Positions 45,627 to 54,454 of a stretch of DNA of 64,000 nucleotides are shown here, piece by piece (the stretch's first letter is position 1; every line of letters begins with the position of its first letter). The position numbers were made by a program, and so were the translations under genes. The notes below the pieces were generated by a model. That model ran no database searches. It saw only the letters and a program-made list of their open reading frames with translations, and was not told the DNA's origin. Where the stretch lies: positions 20,329 to 84,328 of the forward strand of contig NZ_RYFV01000012.1 in assembly GCF_004104015.1 (NCBI RefSeq), in the 5' to 3' direction. The DNA is from Actinomyces oricola (GTDB taxonomy: Bacteria; Actinomycetota; Actinomycetes; Actinomycetales; Actinomycetaceae).

Positions 45627-46196
45627 ATGACGATGGTGAATCCGTGGCTGGATCTGGATGAGGATGCGGGTGCGGGCTTGGAGGAGCCCGGGCGGGCGGG
45701 TTTGGAGGAGCCCGGGGTGCGGGTGCGTTCGTGGTTGCCGGTGGCTGAGGTTCCTGAGGTTGATGATGGGTTGCCGTTGGTCGAGGTGGCTGAGGGGCGT
45801 GTGTGGGTGGTTGGGGCTCATGGGGGTGCGGGGACGAGCACGGTGGCGTTGGTTTCGGGTGTGGCTGAGGCGGGCACGGGCTGGCCGGTGCCGGCTAAGG
45901 GTGTGTCCAGGGTGTGGATTGTGGCGCGCACGAATCATGCGGGGATGCGTGCGGCGCAAAGTGCTGCGGTGCAGTGGGCTGGTGGTGGTGTGCCCGGGGT
46001 GGACTTGGCGGGTGTGGTGTGGGTCGCCGATGCGCCTGGGCGTCTGCCACGAGTCCTGCGCGAGGACAAGGCGCTGATTTCGGGGGCTTTCCCGTCGAGC
46101 CTGATGGTTCCCTGGGTGGGGGCGTGGCGTGAGGGTGGGGTGCAGACCTCGTCGATTCCGAAGCGGGCGCTAAGAATTCTTAGCGCAATTCAATAG
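45627..46196 (+). CDS. MinD-like small protein with deviant P-loop, element-encoded
   Basis: The 189-residue protein starts at ATG 45627 behind GGGAGG. A short duplicated stretch near residue 14 (GLEEPGRAGLEEPG) is followed by a central VWVVGAHGGAGTSTVALVS, which resembles the P-loop of ParA/MinD proteins but lacks the Lys of GK(S/T). It may correspond to DUF6668-type proteins of actinobacterial conjugative elements; I am not certain. It immediately precedes the type IV secretion genes. Confidence 0.6.
   Translation: MTMVNPWLDLDEDAGAGLEEPGRAGLEEPGVRVRSWLPVAEVPEVDDGLPLVEVAEGRVWVVGAHGGAGTSTVALVSGVAEAGTGWPVPAKGVSRVWIVARTNHAGMRAAQSAAVQWAGGGVPGVDLAGVVWVADAPGRLPRVLREDKALISGAFPSSLMVPWVGAWREGGVQTSSIPKRALRILSAIQ
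46167..46186. promoter_or_regulatory. Perfect 20-nt palindrome before the type IV secretion genes
   Basis: GCGCTAAGAATTCTTAGCGC overlaps the end of the preceding gene and lies 49 nt before the VirB2-like start. Its half-site GCGCTAAG resembles GTGCTAAG of the palindrome at 56701-56720, suggesting an operator of a common regulator. Confidence 0.5.
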
Positions 46197-46234
46197 TGCA
46201 ATTGTTAGTCGCTGTCAGAACAGGAGAAGGAAGG

Positions 46235-46552
46235 ATGACAGTCATGATCAGTAGTATTCCCAGGGCGGCGCTTACGCTTTATGCTTTTGTCGCTCCGTTG
46301 GTTGATGCCTCTCCCGTGGAGCCGCCGGGCATCGCGGCTGATGTTAAGACGGTTTTGGGGTACCTTATGTGGGGTGGTGGCATTGCGTGTGTCGTCGCTA
46401 TTGTGACGATCGGGATAATTTTTATTCTGAACGCTACGGGTCGTATTGGTGGCGGCGCTGAGGAGATTATTAACAGGATCGGGCTCGTGGCGATTGGCGC
46501 CGGGCTCCTCGGTGGGGCTACCGGCATCGGTTATGCGTTGACGGGGGTGTGA
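46235..46552 (+). CDS. VirB2/TrbC-like small membrane protein (candidate pilin subunit)
   Basis: The 105-residue protein has an N-terminal signal-like hydrophobic segment (about 8-22), a helix near 42-62 and a second near 80-102, in the plan of VirB2-like pilins of Gram-positive conjugation systems. The start at 46235 has AGGAGAAGGAAGG upstream. It opens the secretion operon. Confidence 0.65.
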   Translation: MTVMISSIPRAALTLYAFVAPLVDASPVEPPGIAADVKTVLGYLMWGGGIACVVAIVTIGIIFILNATGRIGGGAEEIINRIGLVAIGAGLLGGATGIGYALTGV

Positions 46553-46553
46553 T

Positions 46554-47300
46554 ATGAGCTCGAATAGTGGGCCGTTAGCGGAGTTGTTCAAGAGTCGGGG
46601 ATTCATAGCGGGTCTCGTGTTTGTCGTCCTCGTCGTGGGTATGGGGGTGTGGATCGTCTTTGATCCAAGAGCGTCGGACGGCGGGGGCGCCCGTGCTGGT
46701 GGTCAGCAGGGGACCCAAGAGTCCGTGGAGTTGGCTACCGAGTCAACGGCGCCTGAATCGGTGTCGGAGTGCGGCCTGGATGCCGGTGATCAGTCCATTC
46801 CTACTGGGCCGTTGCCTATGAAGTCGGTCAGGGTCGGTCAGACGGTCACGGCGCCGGTGGTTGAGGGTGTTGGTCCGGGTGTTATTGAGGATGGTGAGGT
46901 GAGTCATTGTTTTGCTCATTCGCCAACGGGTGCGGTTGTTGCGGCCGTGAATTTCATGAGGTGGTTCTCGGCGCGGGAAAAGCTTCCGGACGTGATCACG
47001 GCCCTCATGGTCCCCGGGTCTGATCGGGATCGGTTGGCGTCTCAGGTTGAGGTGGGGTGGGACGGGTCGGTGTCCTCTCCGTTTGCGATTATGGGTTACA
47101 AGGTCGAGGTCAGGAGCAGTGACGAGGTTCTGGTCACGGTCCTGACGTCGAAATCGGTTGATGTTCTCCAACTCGTGTCGTGGCCGCTGGTCATGGTGTG
47201 GGAATCTGGGGACTGGAAGGTGGAGACTCCTGCGAATGATTCGTGGGGCGAACAAGCAGAGACGTCTACGGACGCTTTTACAGCCTGGGTAGTCCGATAA
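46554..47300 (+). CDS. VirB8-like conjugal transfer protein
   Basis: The 248-residue bitopic membrane protein has one helix at about residues 18-34 and an extracytoplasmic domain. The segment from about residue 125 (GAVVAAVNFMRWFS...) to the end resembles the NTF2-like fold of VirB8/TcpC-type scaffold proteins, but only by its helix-strand pattern. It starts two nt after the preceding stop, and its stop overlaps the next start (TAATG). Confidence 0.65.
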   Translation: MSSNSGPLAELFKSRGFIAGLVFVVLVVGMGVWIVFDPRASDGGGARAGGQQGTQESVELATESTAPESVSECGLDAGDQSIPTGPLPMKSVRVGQTVTAPVVEGVGPGVIEDGEVSHCFAHSPTGAVVAAVNFMRWFSAREKLPDVITALMVPGSDRDRLASQVEVGWDGSVSSPFAIMGYKVEVRSSDEVLVTVLTSKSVDVLQLVSWPLVMVWESGDWKVETPANDSWGEQAETSTDAFTAWVVR

Positions 47301-48607
47301 TGTCGGATTGTTGGTTTTGGCAAGTTGAGTGCAAAGCCGAAGAGACTGCTGAGAAGGTGGCCGAGAACATTGTCGCGATGTGGGGGAGGTCGACCCTTGA
47401 GGCGTTGGACAAGGCGTTAGCGAAGGTTGGCACCTTCTGGGTGGACATGGAAACCCCGGATGTGTCGTCGGAGTCGTCGGCAACAGCTTATGTCGTTGAT
47501 TCGACCGAATGGATATCCGGCGTGCTTCTTATCGGGTCGATCATGGTTGCCAGCATTTACGTGATGTGGAATATGCGCGGTGAGGAGATCCGCAAAATAG
47601 TGGGCGGTGTTCTGCGCATGATCATTATCAGTGGTCTTGCGGCCACTGTGACACAGTTAGCGATTAACATTTCGGATGGTTTGAGTACGTGGTTCCTTAC
47701 CGAGGCCGTTGATGACATGAACGGTAGTTTCGCCACGAAGCTGCTGGTGATCACGAGCGTGTCTCCGACTGGGGTCGGGTGGCTGACGATCATCCTTGGT
47801 GGGATTTGCGGGATTATTGCGAACCTCATCCAGATGGGGTTGATGTTTGTCCGGTCGGCGATGCTGGTGTTGATCACCGGTATTATTCCTTTGGCGAGTG
47901 CGGCGGCGCTCACTGACTGGGGGAAGGAGTGGCTATCGAAGATCATCGGTTGGACCGTGGCGTTCGCGCTCATGAAACCGGCGGCGGCGATTATTTATGG
48001 GGTCGCGATTAAATTAGTGACCTCGAACTCGATCACGGCAATGGATGATCTGGGTAGTTTCATCCAGGGAATTATTTTGATGGTGATGGCGGCCATGGCG
48101 TTGCCGGCCTTGGTGAAGTTCGTCGTGCCTGCGGCTGGCGCGGTTGCGTCGGGGTCGGGCGCTGCAGTGCTGGCTGGTGGAGCCGGCGCGGTGGCGACCG
48201 GTGCGGTGCATGTTACTCGCAGCGGTGGATCGGGAGGGTCCTCGGGGCGGGGATCGTCGGGCTCGTCAGGCGACGACGGGGACAGTGGACCGACTGGGGC
48301 GAGGGGCCGGCCCGGCGCCGGTGGTAGTTCAGCGGATGCCTCATCGGGTGCTTCTGGTACTGCAAGAGGCGCTTCGGGCGCGTCGAGTGCGGGTGCGTCG
48401 GGTGCGGCTGGCGCGGGCGGTGGTGGCGCTTCGGGCGCTTCGAGTGCGGGTGCGTCGGGTGCGGCTGGCGGGGGTGTGGCTGGGGGCGCTGCCATGGTGG
48501 TGATGGCCGGGTTGCAGGTGGCTCAGAAGGGGGCGGATGTGGTTGTGGACACGACCGAGGAAGCCACCGGTGAAAGTGCGTCGGGTGCCGGGGAGGTAGC
48601 CAGATGA
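47300..48607 (+). CDS. VirB6/TrbL-like polytopic membrane protein
   Basis: The 435-residue protein has six or so transmembrane helices between residues about 70 and 275, as in VirB6/TrbL channel components. A long Gly/Ser/Ala-rich tail (about 290-410) follows. The tail contains a near-exact 43-bp tandem duplication. The gene overlaps both neighbours by one and four bases. Part of its tail sequence has been copied into the MinD-like gene at 57454-57507. Confidence 0.8.
   Translation: MSDCWFWQVECKAEETAEKVAENIVAMWGRSTLEALDKALAKVGTFWVDMETPDVSSESSATAYVVDSTEWISGVLLIGSIMVASIYVMWNMRGEEIRKIVGGVLRMIIISGLAATVTQLAINISDGLSTWFLTEAVDDMNGSFATKLLVITSVSPTGVGWLTIILGGICGIIANLIQMGLMFVRSAMLVLITGIIPLASAAALTDWGKEWLSKIIGWTVAFALMKPAAAIIYGVAIKLVTSNSITAMDDLGSFIQGIILMVMAAMALPALVKFVVPAAGAVASGSGAAVLAGGAGAVATGAVHVTRSGGSGGSSGRGSSGSSGDDGDSGPTGARGRPGAGGSSADASSGASGTARGASGASSAGASGAAGAGGGGASGASSAGASGAAGGGVAGGAAMVVMAGLQVAQKGADVVVDTTEEATGESASGAGEVAR
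48371..48470 (+). repeat. 43-bp direct repeat in the VirB6-like tail
   Basis: Copies at 48371-48413 and 48428-48470 differ at one base (period 57 bp) and encode GASGASSAGASGAAG-like sequence. The second copy ends inside the 54-bp segment shared with the MinD-like gene. Confidence 0.8.
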
Positions 48608-50097
48608 GCGACAAGACAGCGGTGGTCACGTACGGCGGCTGGCGTGTGAGCCGTCCTGCTGGTCTGGCTAAGTTCACGGTGGGGCAGACCTTGGTCTTGT
48701 TCGCTGCGTCTGTGGTCTTAGTGATTGTTGAGATCACGATGGGGATGAGATGGCTGTTCATTTTGGGTGCGCCGGTGGTTCTGGTCGCGGTTCTGGCCAC
48801 GATCCGAGACAAGTTCGGGCTGAGTTGGTTTGACAGACGAAAGGAACGGGCCGTGTTTAGAAGGGCTCGCCGGAAGAAAACGAATATTTTTCGTGCGGGC
48901 TTGCTGGACCCGTCCAGGCACAGCTCGGGGAAGTGCCGGCTGCCCGGGCTGCTCGGGGCCTTGACCGTGAGTGAGCATGAGGATGCTTGGGGGCGCCCTT
49001 TCACCGTGATTCGGCATGGTGATGGACGTTTGACGGTCCCGATGGCGTTGGCTCCGGCGGGAGAGGACCTGGTCGATCGGGATGCGATCGAGCGCAAGGT
49101 TGCCTTGTGGGGGTTGCAGTTGGCGGACTTGGCCAACGAGACGGGGATCGTGGGAGCGACCGTGACGGTGGAGACGAGTCCTGACACGGGGCAGCGTCTG
49201 CGCCGTGAGGTCACCGCGCGCCGTGACCCTGAGGGTCCTGTGCTGGGGCGCCAAATAGTTGATGACGTTGTGGCGGCCGCGGCCGGTACTGGGGTCGAGG
49301 TTCGCACGTGGGTGACGTTGTCGTTCGATCCTGGGAGTATGACTGGACGGGGAGGGCATGCTCGTGCTGTTCAGGACATTGCCACACGCCTGCCGGGTTT
49401 GACGCAGAATCTTGTCGAGTCCGGGGATGGGGCGGTTCACCTGCTCAGGGCCGCGGAGATGGTGCGGCTGGTGCGTGAGGCTTTTGATCCTGAGTCATCG
49501 ATGGTGTTCGAGCAGGCCGTGACGGCTGGGCGGGTGATCGACCTGGATTGGTCGGAGGCCGGGCCGGTGAGCGCGGAGGCCGGCTGGGACCATTACCGGC
49601 ACGACTCCGGTGTGTCGCGGTCGTGGGTGATGAGCCGGCCTCCGCGTGGGGTCGTTCAGGCGCGGGTCCTCAAGCGTGTCCTCGAGGTCAGCAGGGACGT
49701 GGAGATTAAACGTGTCACTGTGCTGTATCAGCCGATGGATCCTGCCCGGGCGCCGGATGTGGTGGAGAGCGATGTGGACAAGGCCGAGGCTCAACAGCGC
49801 ATGTCTAAACGTCCGACCGAGCGCATGAAGCGGGAGGTCGCTCAGGCGCGCAGGACGTCTCAGGAGGAATCGGCCGGGGCGGCGGTCATCGATTTCGGGG
49901 TGGTGATCACGGCGACGGTGTCGTCGGGTCCGGACGACACCGATCGGTTGGAGACCGCTTCAGCGGCGGTTGTGGCTGGGGCTGCGGGCTCTCATTTGCT
50001 GGTGCGCCCCGCCTATGGGGCTCAAGACGCCGCGTTCGCGATGGGGTTGCCGTTGGGGATGCCGCCGACACGACAGCGTCTTATTGGGGGGTGGTGA
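48604..50097 (+). CDS. SCO6880 family conjugation protein (PrgI/VirB3 plus VirB4 N-domain-like)
   Basis: The 497-residue protein has two N-terminal membrane helices (about 28-45 and 50-66), as in VirB3/PrgI, followed by a cytoplasmic domain. It ends with HLLVRPAYGAQDAAFAMGLPLG, a sequence like the end of the VirB4 N-terminal domain. The SCO6880 family is common in actinobacterial conjugative elements. The ATGA overlap with VirB6 and the overlap with the ATPase gene indicate one operon. Confidence 0.78.
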   Translation: MSDKTAVVTYGGWRVSRPAGLAKFTVGQTLVLFAASVVLVIVEITMGMRWLFILGAPVVLVAVLATIRDKFGLSWFDRRKERAVFRRARRKKTNIFRAGLLDPSRHSSGKCRLPGLLGALTVSEHEDAWGRPFTVIRHGDGRLTVPMALAPAGEDLVDRDAIERKVALWGLQLADLANETGIVGATVTVETSPDTGQRLRREVTARRDPEGPVLGRQIVDDVVAAAAGTGVEVRTWVTLSFDPGSMTGRGGHARAVQDIATRLPGLTQNLVESGDGAVHLLRAAEMVRLVREAFDPESSMVFEQAVTAGRVIDLDWSEAGPVSAEAGWDHYRHDSGVSRSWVMSRPPRGVVQARVLKRVLEVSRDVEIKRVTVLYQPMDPARAPDVVESDVDKAEAQQRMSKRPTERMKREVAQARRTSQEESAGAAVIDFGVVITATVSSGPDDTDRLETASAAVVAGAAGSHLLVRPAYGAQDAAFAMGLPLGMPPTRQRLIGGW

Positions 50098-51581
50098 GCG
50101 TGGACCTGGGCAGTTGGCTGCTGGGGACGGCCGATAGGCGTCGAGAGCCATCGGGGCCGGGCAGTGGGCGCGTGGCGGCAATGCCGAGGATGGAGCCGTG
50201 GAGGGGCACATCGGTTCAGGTGTGCGGATTGTGGCCACTGATTAGTGGGGGCGCCCCTCCAACGGTCGGGGCGCCCCTGGGGCGGGTCCTGGACGGAGTG
50301 GGATTCCTGTGCGCCGATCACATCTCATGGTTTGAGCGCGGCCTGATCTCAGCACCGTCGGCCATGGTCCTGGCCCTGAACGGGGTCGGTAAATCGTCCC
50401 TGGTGCGACGCATTGTTGCCTCCCATGCCGATATGGGGATTCACTCAATGATTTTGGGGGATATTAAGCCCGATTATGTGGATCTGATTGAAGCGCTCGG
50501 GGGGCAAGTGATCACGATCGGTCACGGCCAGGGTGGGATCAACCCGCTCGATGCCGGCAACGTGGATCACGCTGCCCAGGCGCTGGGAGGTGATTCCGAC
50601 CGACGGTCGGCGCTACTTAAGGCCGCGCACGAGCGCAAGAAGAACATGGTCCTGTCTCTGATTCAGATCATGCGTCGAGAACCTCCCGGGAACCGGGAGG
50701 AGATCGTGATCGATGAAGCAGTGAACATTTTGGAGCAGCGCGGGGACAGACCGGCTCTGTCTGACCTGCTGCAAGTCATTCGAGATGCGCCGGCCGAGCT
50801 GAGACAGGTGGCCCTGGATCGGGGTGACGTCAAACGGTATCGCAAAGTGACCGAGGAACTCGAAGTCTCGTTGATGGCGCTCCTGCGAGGACGGATGGGA
50901 GGCATCTTCGCTGCGCGCGAGACCGTCCCGATGCGGATGGATCGCTCCGTAGTTTTCGATGTGCATGGGCTCATGCACGAGCATTCCGACATCCAAGCGG
51001 CGGTTTTGTTGTCCTGCTGGTCCTATGGTTTTGCGACTGTTGAGGTTTCTCAGGCCCTGGCCGATGCTGGAGCGGCGCCACGGCGTCGCTACTCGCTGGT
51101 CATGGACGAATTGTGGCGTATCCTCCAGGCCTCCTCCGGCATGGTCGAGCGGGTCGATTCCTTGACCCGCTTGAATCGCACCATCGGGATCGGGCAGATG
51201 ATGATTACGCATTCTATGGCTGATTTCTCGACCCTGGCGTCTGAGGAGGACAGGGTCAAAGCACAAGGATTCGTTGAGCGCTCGAAAATGCTGTTCTTGG
51301 GCGCCCTGCCGGCCAAAGAAATGCCATTGCTCACGGGTGTGTTCGAGTTCTCACAGGCGGAGCAGGATCGTCTGAGTGGTTGGAGCGCTCAAGGTGGATA
51401 TGACCCGTTCAGCCAGGATGCGCTGCCACCGGCCGGACTGGGAAAATTCCTGATGAAAACATCGGGTGCGCCGGGGATATCGTTTAAAGTCGATTTCGCT
51501 CAGCCGGAGCGAACATTATCGGATACCAATAAGCGGTGGGCGGCGAAACAACAACTCGATGGCGACCATGACGATGCGTGA
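50091..51581 (+). CDS. VirB4/TraC-type conjugal transfer ATPase
   Basis: The 496-residue ATPase has a P-loop LALNGVGKSS (K101) whose first Gly is Ala, and Walker B YSLVMDELWRIL. An arm with TIGIGQMMITHSMADF follows, as in VirB4/TraE motor proteins. The usual VirB4 N-terminal domain is missing and seems to be supplied by the preceding gene. GTG starts at 50091 or 50094 overlap the upstream stop. It energises pilus assembly and DNA transfer at the inner face of the membrane. Confidence 0.82.
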   Translation: MVSVDLGSWLLGTADRRREPSGPGSGRVAAMPRMEPWRGTSVQVCGLWPLISGGAPPTVGAPLGRVLDGVGFLCADHISWFERGLISAPSAMVLALNGVGKSSLVRRIVASHADMGIHSMILGDIKPDYVDLIEALGGQVITIGHGQGGINPLDAGNVDHAAQALGGDSDRRSALLKAAHERKKNMVLSLIQIMRREPPGNREEIVIDEAVNILEQRGDRPALSDLLQVIRDAPAELRQVALDRGDVKRYRKVTEELEVSLMALLRGRMGGIFAARETVPMRMDRSVVFDVHGLMHEHSDIQAAVLLSCWSYGFATVEVSQALADAGAAPRRRYSLVMDELWRILQASSGMVERVDSLTRLNRTIGIGQMMITHSMADFSTLASEEDRVKAQGFVERSKMLFLGALPAKEMPLLTGVFEFSQAEQDRLSGWSAQGGYDPFSQDALPPAGLGKFLMKTSGAPGISFKVDFAQPERTLSDTNKRWAAKQQLDGDHDDA

Positions 51582-53220
51582 AAAGATGGGTGGGTGGGCG
51601 CCATCGAGCATCGCGATCGCCTACGGCTTGGTGGTCGGTGCATGGATGACAGTTTCCTTCATGCTGGGGTCTCAGGTGTGGGCCTGGTGGGCGGGTGCGA
51701 GTATGCCGCTGAACCCGTTCGCGGCGATCGTCGTCCTGGCACGGGGACAGATCACGCCCACATCCGGCCTGTGGGGATGCGTAATTACGATCGGCGTGGT
51801 GATGGCTGCGGCGCCGATGGTGTGGCGTGTGGCGCGTCGTGGTCGGCGCCAGCGCCGGCGCCGCGGCGACGGTGCAGCGCGCTTGACGGGGCGGAGCGTG
51901 GACACGGCACCGTTGAATCAGCGGGACGTGACGGCCAAGGCCCGCCGGCTCGGCGTCGACGTGGACAAGGGAATCGGTCTGCCAATCGGGCGAGCGGTGG
52001 CTGGCGCCAGGTGGCTTTGGTCATCGTTCGAAGACGTCTGTGTGGTGATCGCCGGCCCGCGCACGGGCAAAACGACGCGGTGGGTGGTGCCGCGAATTCT
52101 CAAGGCTCCCGGGGCCGTCGTGGCCACGTCGAACAAACGGGACATCCTCGATGCTACCAAGGCAGCGCGTGGTCGGCGAGGCACCGTGTGGGTCTTCGAC
52201 CCGCAGGGGCTCGCCGACACTGGTCAGCAGTGGTGGTGGGACATCATGGCCTATGTCACTGATGCCATGCAGGCTGAAGCACTGGCGAAGATTTTCTCCG
52301 ACACTACCAGAGAACCAGGGGCTCAGGTCTCGGCGTATTTCGACGCCGCCGCCCGGAACCTCATCTCCGGTCTGCTCCTGGCGGCTGCACGTGCAGGGCG
52401 CCCCATCACTGAGCTGCATCGGTGGCTCAACGACGAAACCGACCGGGAGCCAGCCCGTATTCTGCGTGACGCCGGCGAGGACCTTATGGCGCAAACCGTT
52501 GACGGTATCCTCAACCTGGTCCCCGAGACCCGTTCTGGGGTATTCGGGTCGGCCTCGACCATAATGAACTTCCTGCTCAACGAGCAGGCGATGCGTTGGG
52601 TTACCCCTCAGCCCTTCCTCACCCAGTTCGATCCAGGAGATCTCGTCAGGAGCAATGACACGCTCTACTGTCTGAGCCAGGAAGGCCGCCGGAGCGCCGC
52701 ACCGATCGTGACGGCCCTGACCGTCGCCGTCACCGAAGCGGCCGTCAATGACGCTAGAAAAAGCTCCACTGGCCGGCTGACCACGCCTTTGCTCATCATG
52801 CTCGACGAGGCCGCTAACGTCTGCCGTTGGAGCGAACTGCCGAGCATGTATTCCCATTTTGGGTCCAGGGGGATTTGTGTGGATACGCTTCTACAATCTT
52901 GGTCCCAGGGGGCCTCAGTATGGGGTGAGGATGGAGTCAAGAAACTATGGAGTGCCGCGAACGTCAAAGTCTACGGCGGCGGTGTTTCCGAGAAGGTGTT
53001 CCTCGCAGACCTTTCCGAACTATTAGGGTCATATTGGATCGACTCGAAACAGATCAACAGATCGCGTCAGGGATGGTCGAAAACTGTTACCAAGGAGTCT
53101 CAGCAACGGCAGATCGCCACGGTGTCCGACCTCCAGTCCCTCCCTGCCGGGAGGGCCTGGGTCCTGGCGTCAGGCATCAAGCCCGTGCTGACGAGTCTTA
53201 TCCCGTACTGGGAACTCTGA
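51559..53220 (+). CDS. VirD4/TraG-type coupling protein
   Basis: The 553-residue protein has two N-terminal membrane helices (about 14-33 and 65-88), a basic segment and a large ATPase domain with Walker A IAGPRTGKTT (about residue 173) and Walker B LLIMLDEAANV. It delivers the relaxase-DNA complex to the secretion channel. Several in-frame ATGs (51559, 51568, 51574) overlap the upstream stop and none has a clear ribosome site. Confidence 0.87.
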   Translation: MATMTMREKMGGWAPSSIAIAYGLVVGAWMTVSFMLGSQVWAWWAGASMPLNPFAAIVVLARGQITPTSGLWGCVITIGVVMAAAPMVWRVARRGRRQRRRRGDGAARLTGRSVDTAPLNQRDVTAKARRLGVDVDKGIGLPIGRAVAGARWLWSSFEDVCVVIAGPRTGKTTRWVVPRILKAPGAVVATSNKRDILDATKAARGRRGTVWVFDPQGLADTGQQWWWDIMAYVTDAMQAEALAKIFSDTTREPGAQVSAYFDAAARNLISGLLLAAARAGRPITELHRWLNDETDREPARILRDAGEDLMAQTVDGILNLVPETRSGVFGSASTIMNFLLNEQAMRWVTPQPFLTQFDPGDLVRSNDTLYCLSQEGRRSAAPIVTALTVAVTEAAVNDARKSSTGRLTTPLLIMLDEAANVCRWSELPSMYSHFGSRGICVDTLLQSWSQGASVWGEDGVKKLWSAANVKVYGGGVSEKVFLADLSELLGSYWIDSKQINRSRQGWSKTVTKESQQRQIATVSDLQSLPAGRAWVLASGIKPVLTSLIPYWEL

Positions 53221-53248
53221 TTGAAAGAGATTCAAGAAAGAAACAATA

Positions 53249-53983
53249 ATGAGTGAACATGATGAAGTGACGCCAGCGGTTGCCCGTGAGGCGCGCATGG
53301 CTTTCCAAGTTGCAATGCAGATCGGTCGCTTCTTCGCTGAGAAACGCCGCCAGCAACTCGACAATGCGCGACGTGATTCACTTGCGCAGGCTCGACGGGT
53401 CCAAGAAACCATCAGACAACAGCGCATAATGGCCAGCGCCGCCCTACGCACCGGTCTGGATGACAAGTTCTGGGACAAAGCCAAACCCCAGGACGCGGCG
53501 TTCATCCACGGACTCGCCACCCGGTTCGAGGACATCGACCCCTTGGCGCGTCAGGTGGCCCAGCGATGCCGAAAGGAGGCGCTGGCGCGATGGGGCACAG
53601 AACTGACCTCGCTGACGCCCGTTCACAGGCGCGACGTGCCCGCGAGCATGATCGCCGAGGTCTCCCCGACACTGACCGATGAGGAGAACAAGCAAGCGAA
53701 TCAAGCTCTCGACAACGAGCCACGAGAGATGATGCCGGAGCCCGCCGAACCGCAAGTATCGTCCAATACTAATTGGGATTCGACGGCTGCTCGCGATGCG
53801 TGGGCGAAACAGAAGCTGAAAGAGGGTCATGATCCCCAAGCAGTGCGCTCGGCGGTGGCTGGCGACCGTGCATTGCACGAGCCGGCGCACCGGGCCAGCG
53901 CCCCGGCGAGGCCAGCGGCCAAGGTTAAGAGCCCCGAGAAGAGTTCACCCCACCAATCGAGGACTCAAACACGGCGCGCGTGA
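53249..53983 (+). CDS. Uncharacterised helical protein at the end of the transfer operon
   Basis: The 244-residue, highly charged protein starts behind GAAAGAAAC. Residues 10-75 form a long Arg/Gln-rich helix of possible coiled-coil type (FAEKRRQQLDNARRDSLAQARRVQETIRQQ). The C-terminal third is Pro/Ala-rich and disordered. No family is recognised. It follows VirD4 by 28 nt and may be an accessory DNA-processing factor. Confidence 0.6.
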   Translation: MSEHDEVTPAVAREARMAFQVAMQIGRFFAEKRRQQLDNARRDSLAQARRVQETIRQQRIMASAALRTGLDDKFWDKAKPQDAAFIHGLATRFEDIDPLARQVAQRCRKEALARWGTELTSLTPVHRRDVPASMIAEVSPTLTDEENKQANQALDNEPREMMPEPAEPQVSSNTNWDSTAARDAWAKQKLKEGHDPQAVRSAVAGDRALHEPAHRASAPARPAAKVKSPEKSSPHQSRTQTRRA

Positions 53984-53986
53984 TGG

Positions 53987-54019
53987 AAGGGTGTTTCACC
54001 GGGGGGTGAACAGCCCCTT
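53987..54019. terminator. Imperfect hairpin between convergent operons
   Basis: AAGGGTGTTTCACC (53987-54000) pairs, with a bulge, with GGTGAACAGCCCCTT ending at 54019. It lies just after the 244-residue gene and overlaps the end of the DUF4913 gene. Confidence 0.45.
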
Positions 54020-54454
54020 CGGTGGCGCGTCGCAGGGAAGAATCCCGTCGGGGTGCTCGGGCCACTGGTTGTGCCCCTTGGACGGGGAGCACGATCGGAA
54101 TGGTCCTCGGGGACTGACAAGCTGATTCATGATCGGGTCAGCGTAGCTCACCAGCCACTGGGCGGCCGCTAACGGTCCGTTGTTGGCGTGCATGTGCTCC
54201 CATGCCTGCCACAGACTCATGAGACGGAAATGGGCCTCAGGGTGGTTCCACCACTGAGGGCACCAGCACCCGCTGGTGGGACTCACCCCTCTCTCATAAA
54301 TCACACAGATGAAGTTCTCAACGAATTTATCGAGTGTTGGGAACTGGAGCTCGGGAATCGGCGCATCGTCGACCGTGTCTGCTTCATTCGTCTCGCTCAT
54401 ACTCTGCTCGTGCTCCGTGGGCGCACGATCTCGGCGAGCGAGCAGGATGGTCAT
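53996..54454 (-). CDS. DUF4913 domain protein
   Basis: The 152-residue protein has the DUF4913 pattern WCPQWWNHPEAHFRLMSLWQAWEH...WLVSYADPIMNQLVSPRGPF, a family seen in actinobacterial conjugative elements beside relaxase genes. Its function is unknown; the spaced Trp, His and Cys residues are suggestive of a metal site. The ATG at 54454 overlaps the relaxase stop (ATGA), which supports this start over the ATG at 54400. Confidence 0.78.
   Translation of the reverse strand: MTILLARRDRAPTEHEQSMSETNEADTVDDAPIPELQFPTLDKFVENFICVIYERGVSPTSGCWCPQWWNHPEAHFRLMSLWQAWEHMHANNGPLAAAQWLVSYADPIMNQLVSPRGPFRSCSPSKGHNQWPEHPDGILPCDAPPKGLFTPR

Noticed and set aside
47995..48495. Pro/Ala-rich minus-strand ORF opposite the VirB6 tail
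   Set aside because: It mirrors the Gly/Ser/Ala-rich tail of the VirB6-like gene and shows no independent features.
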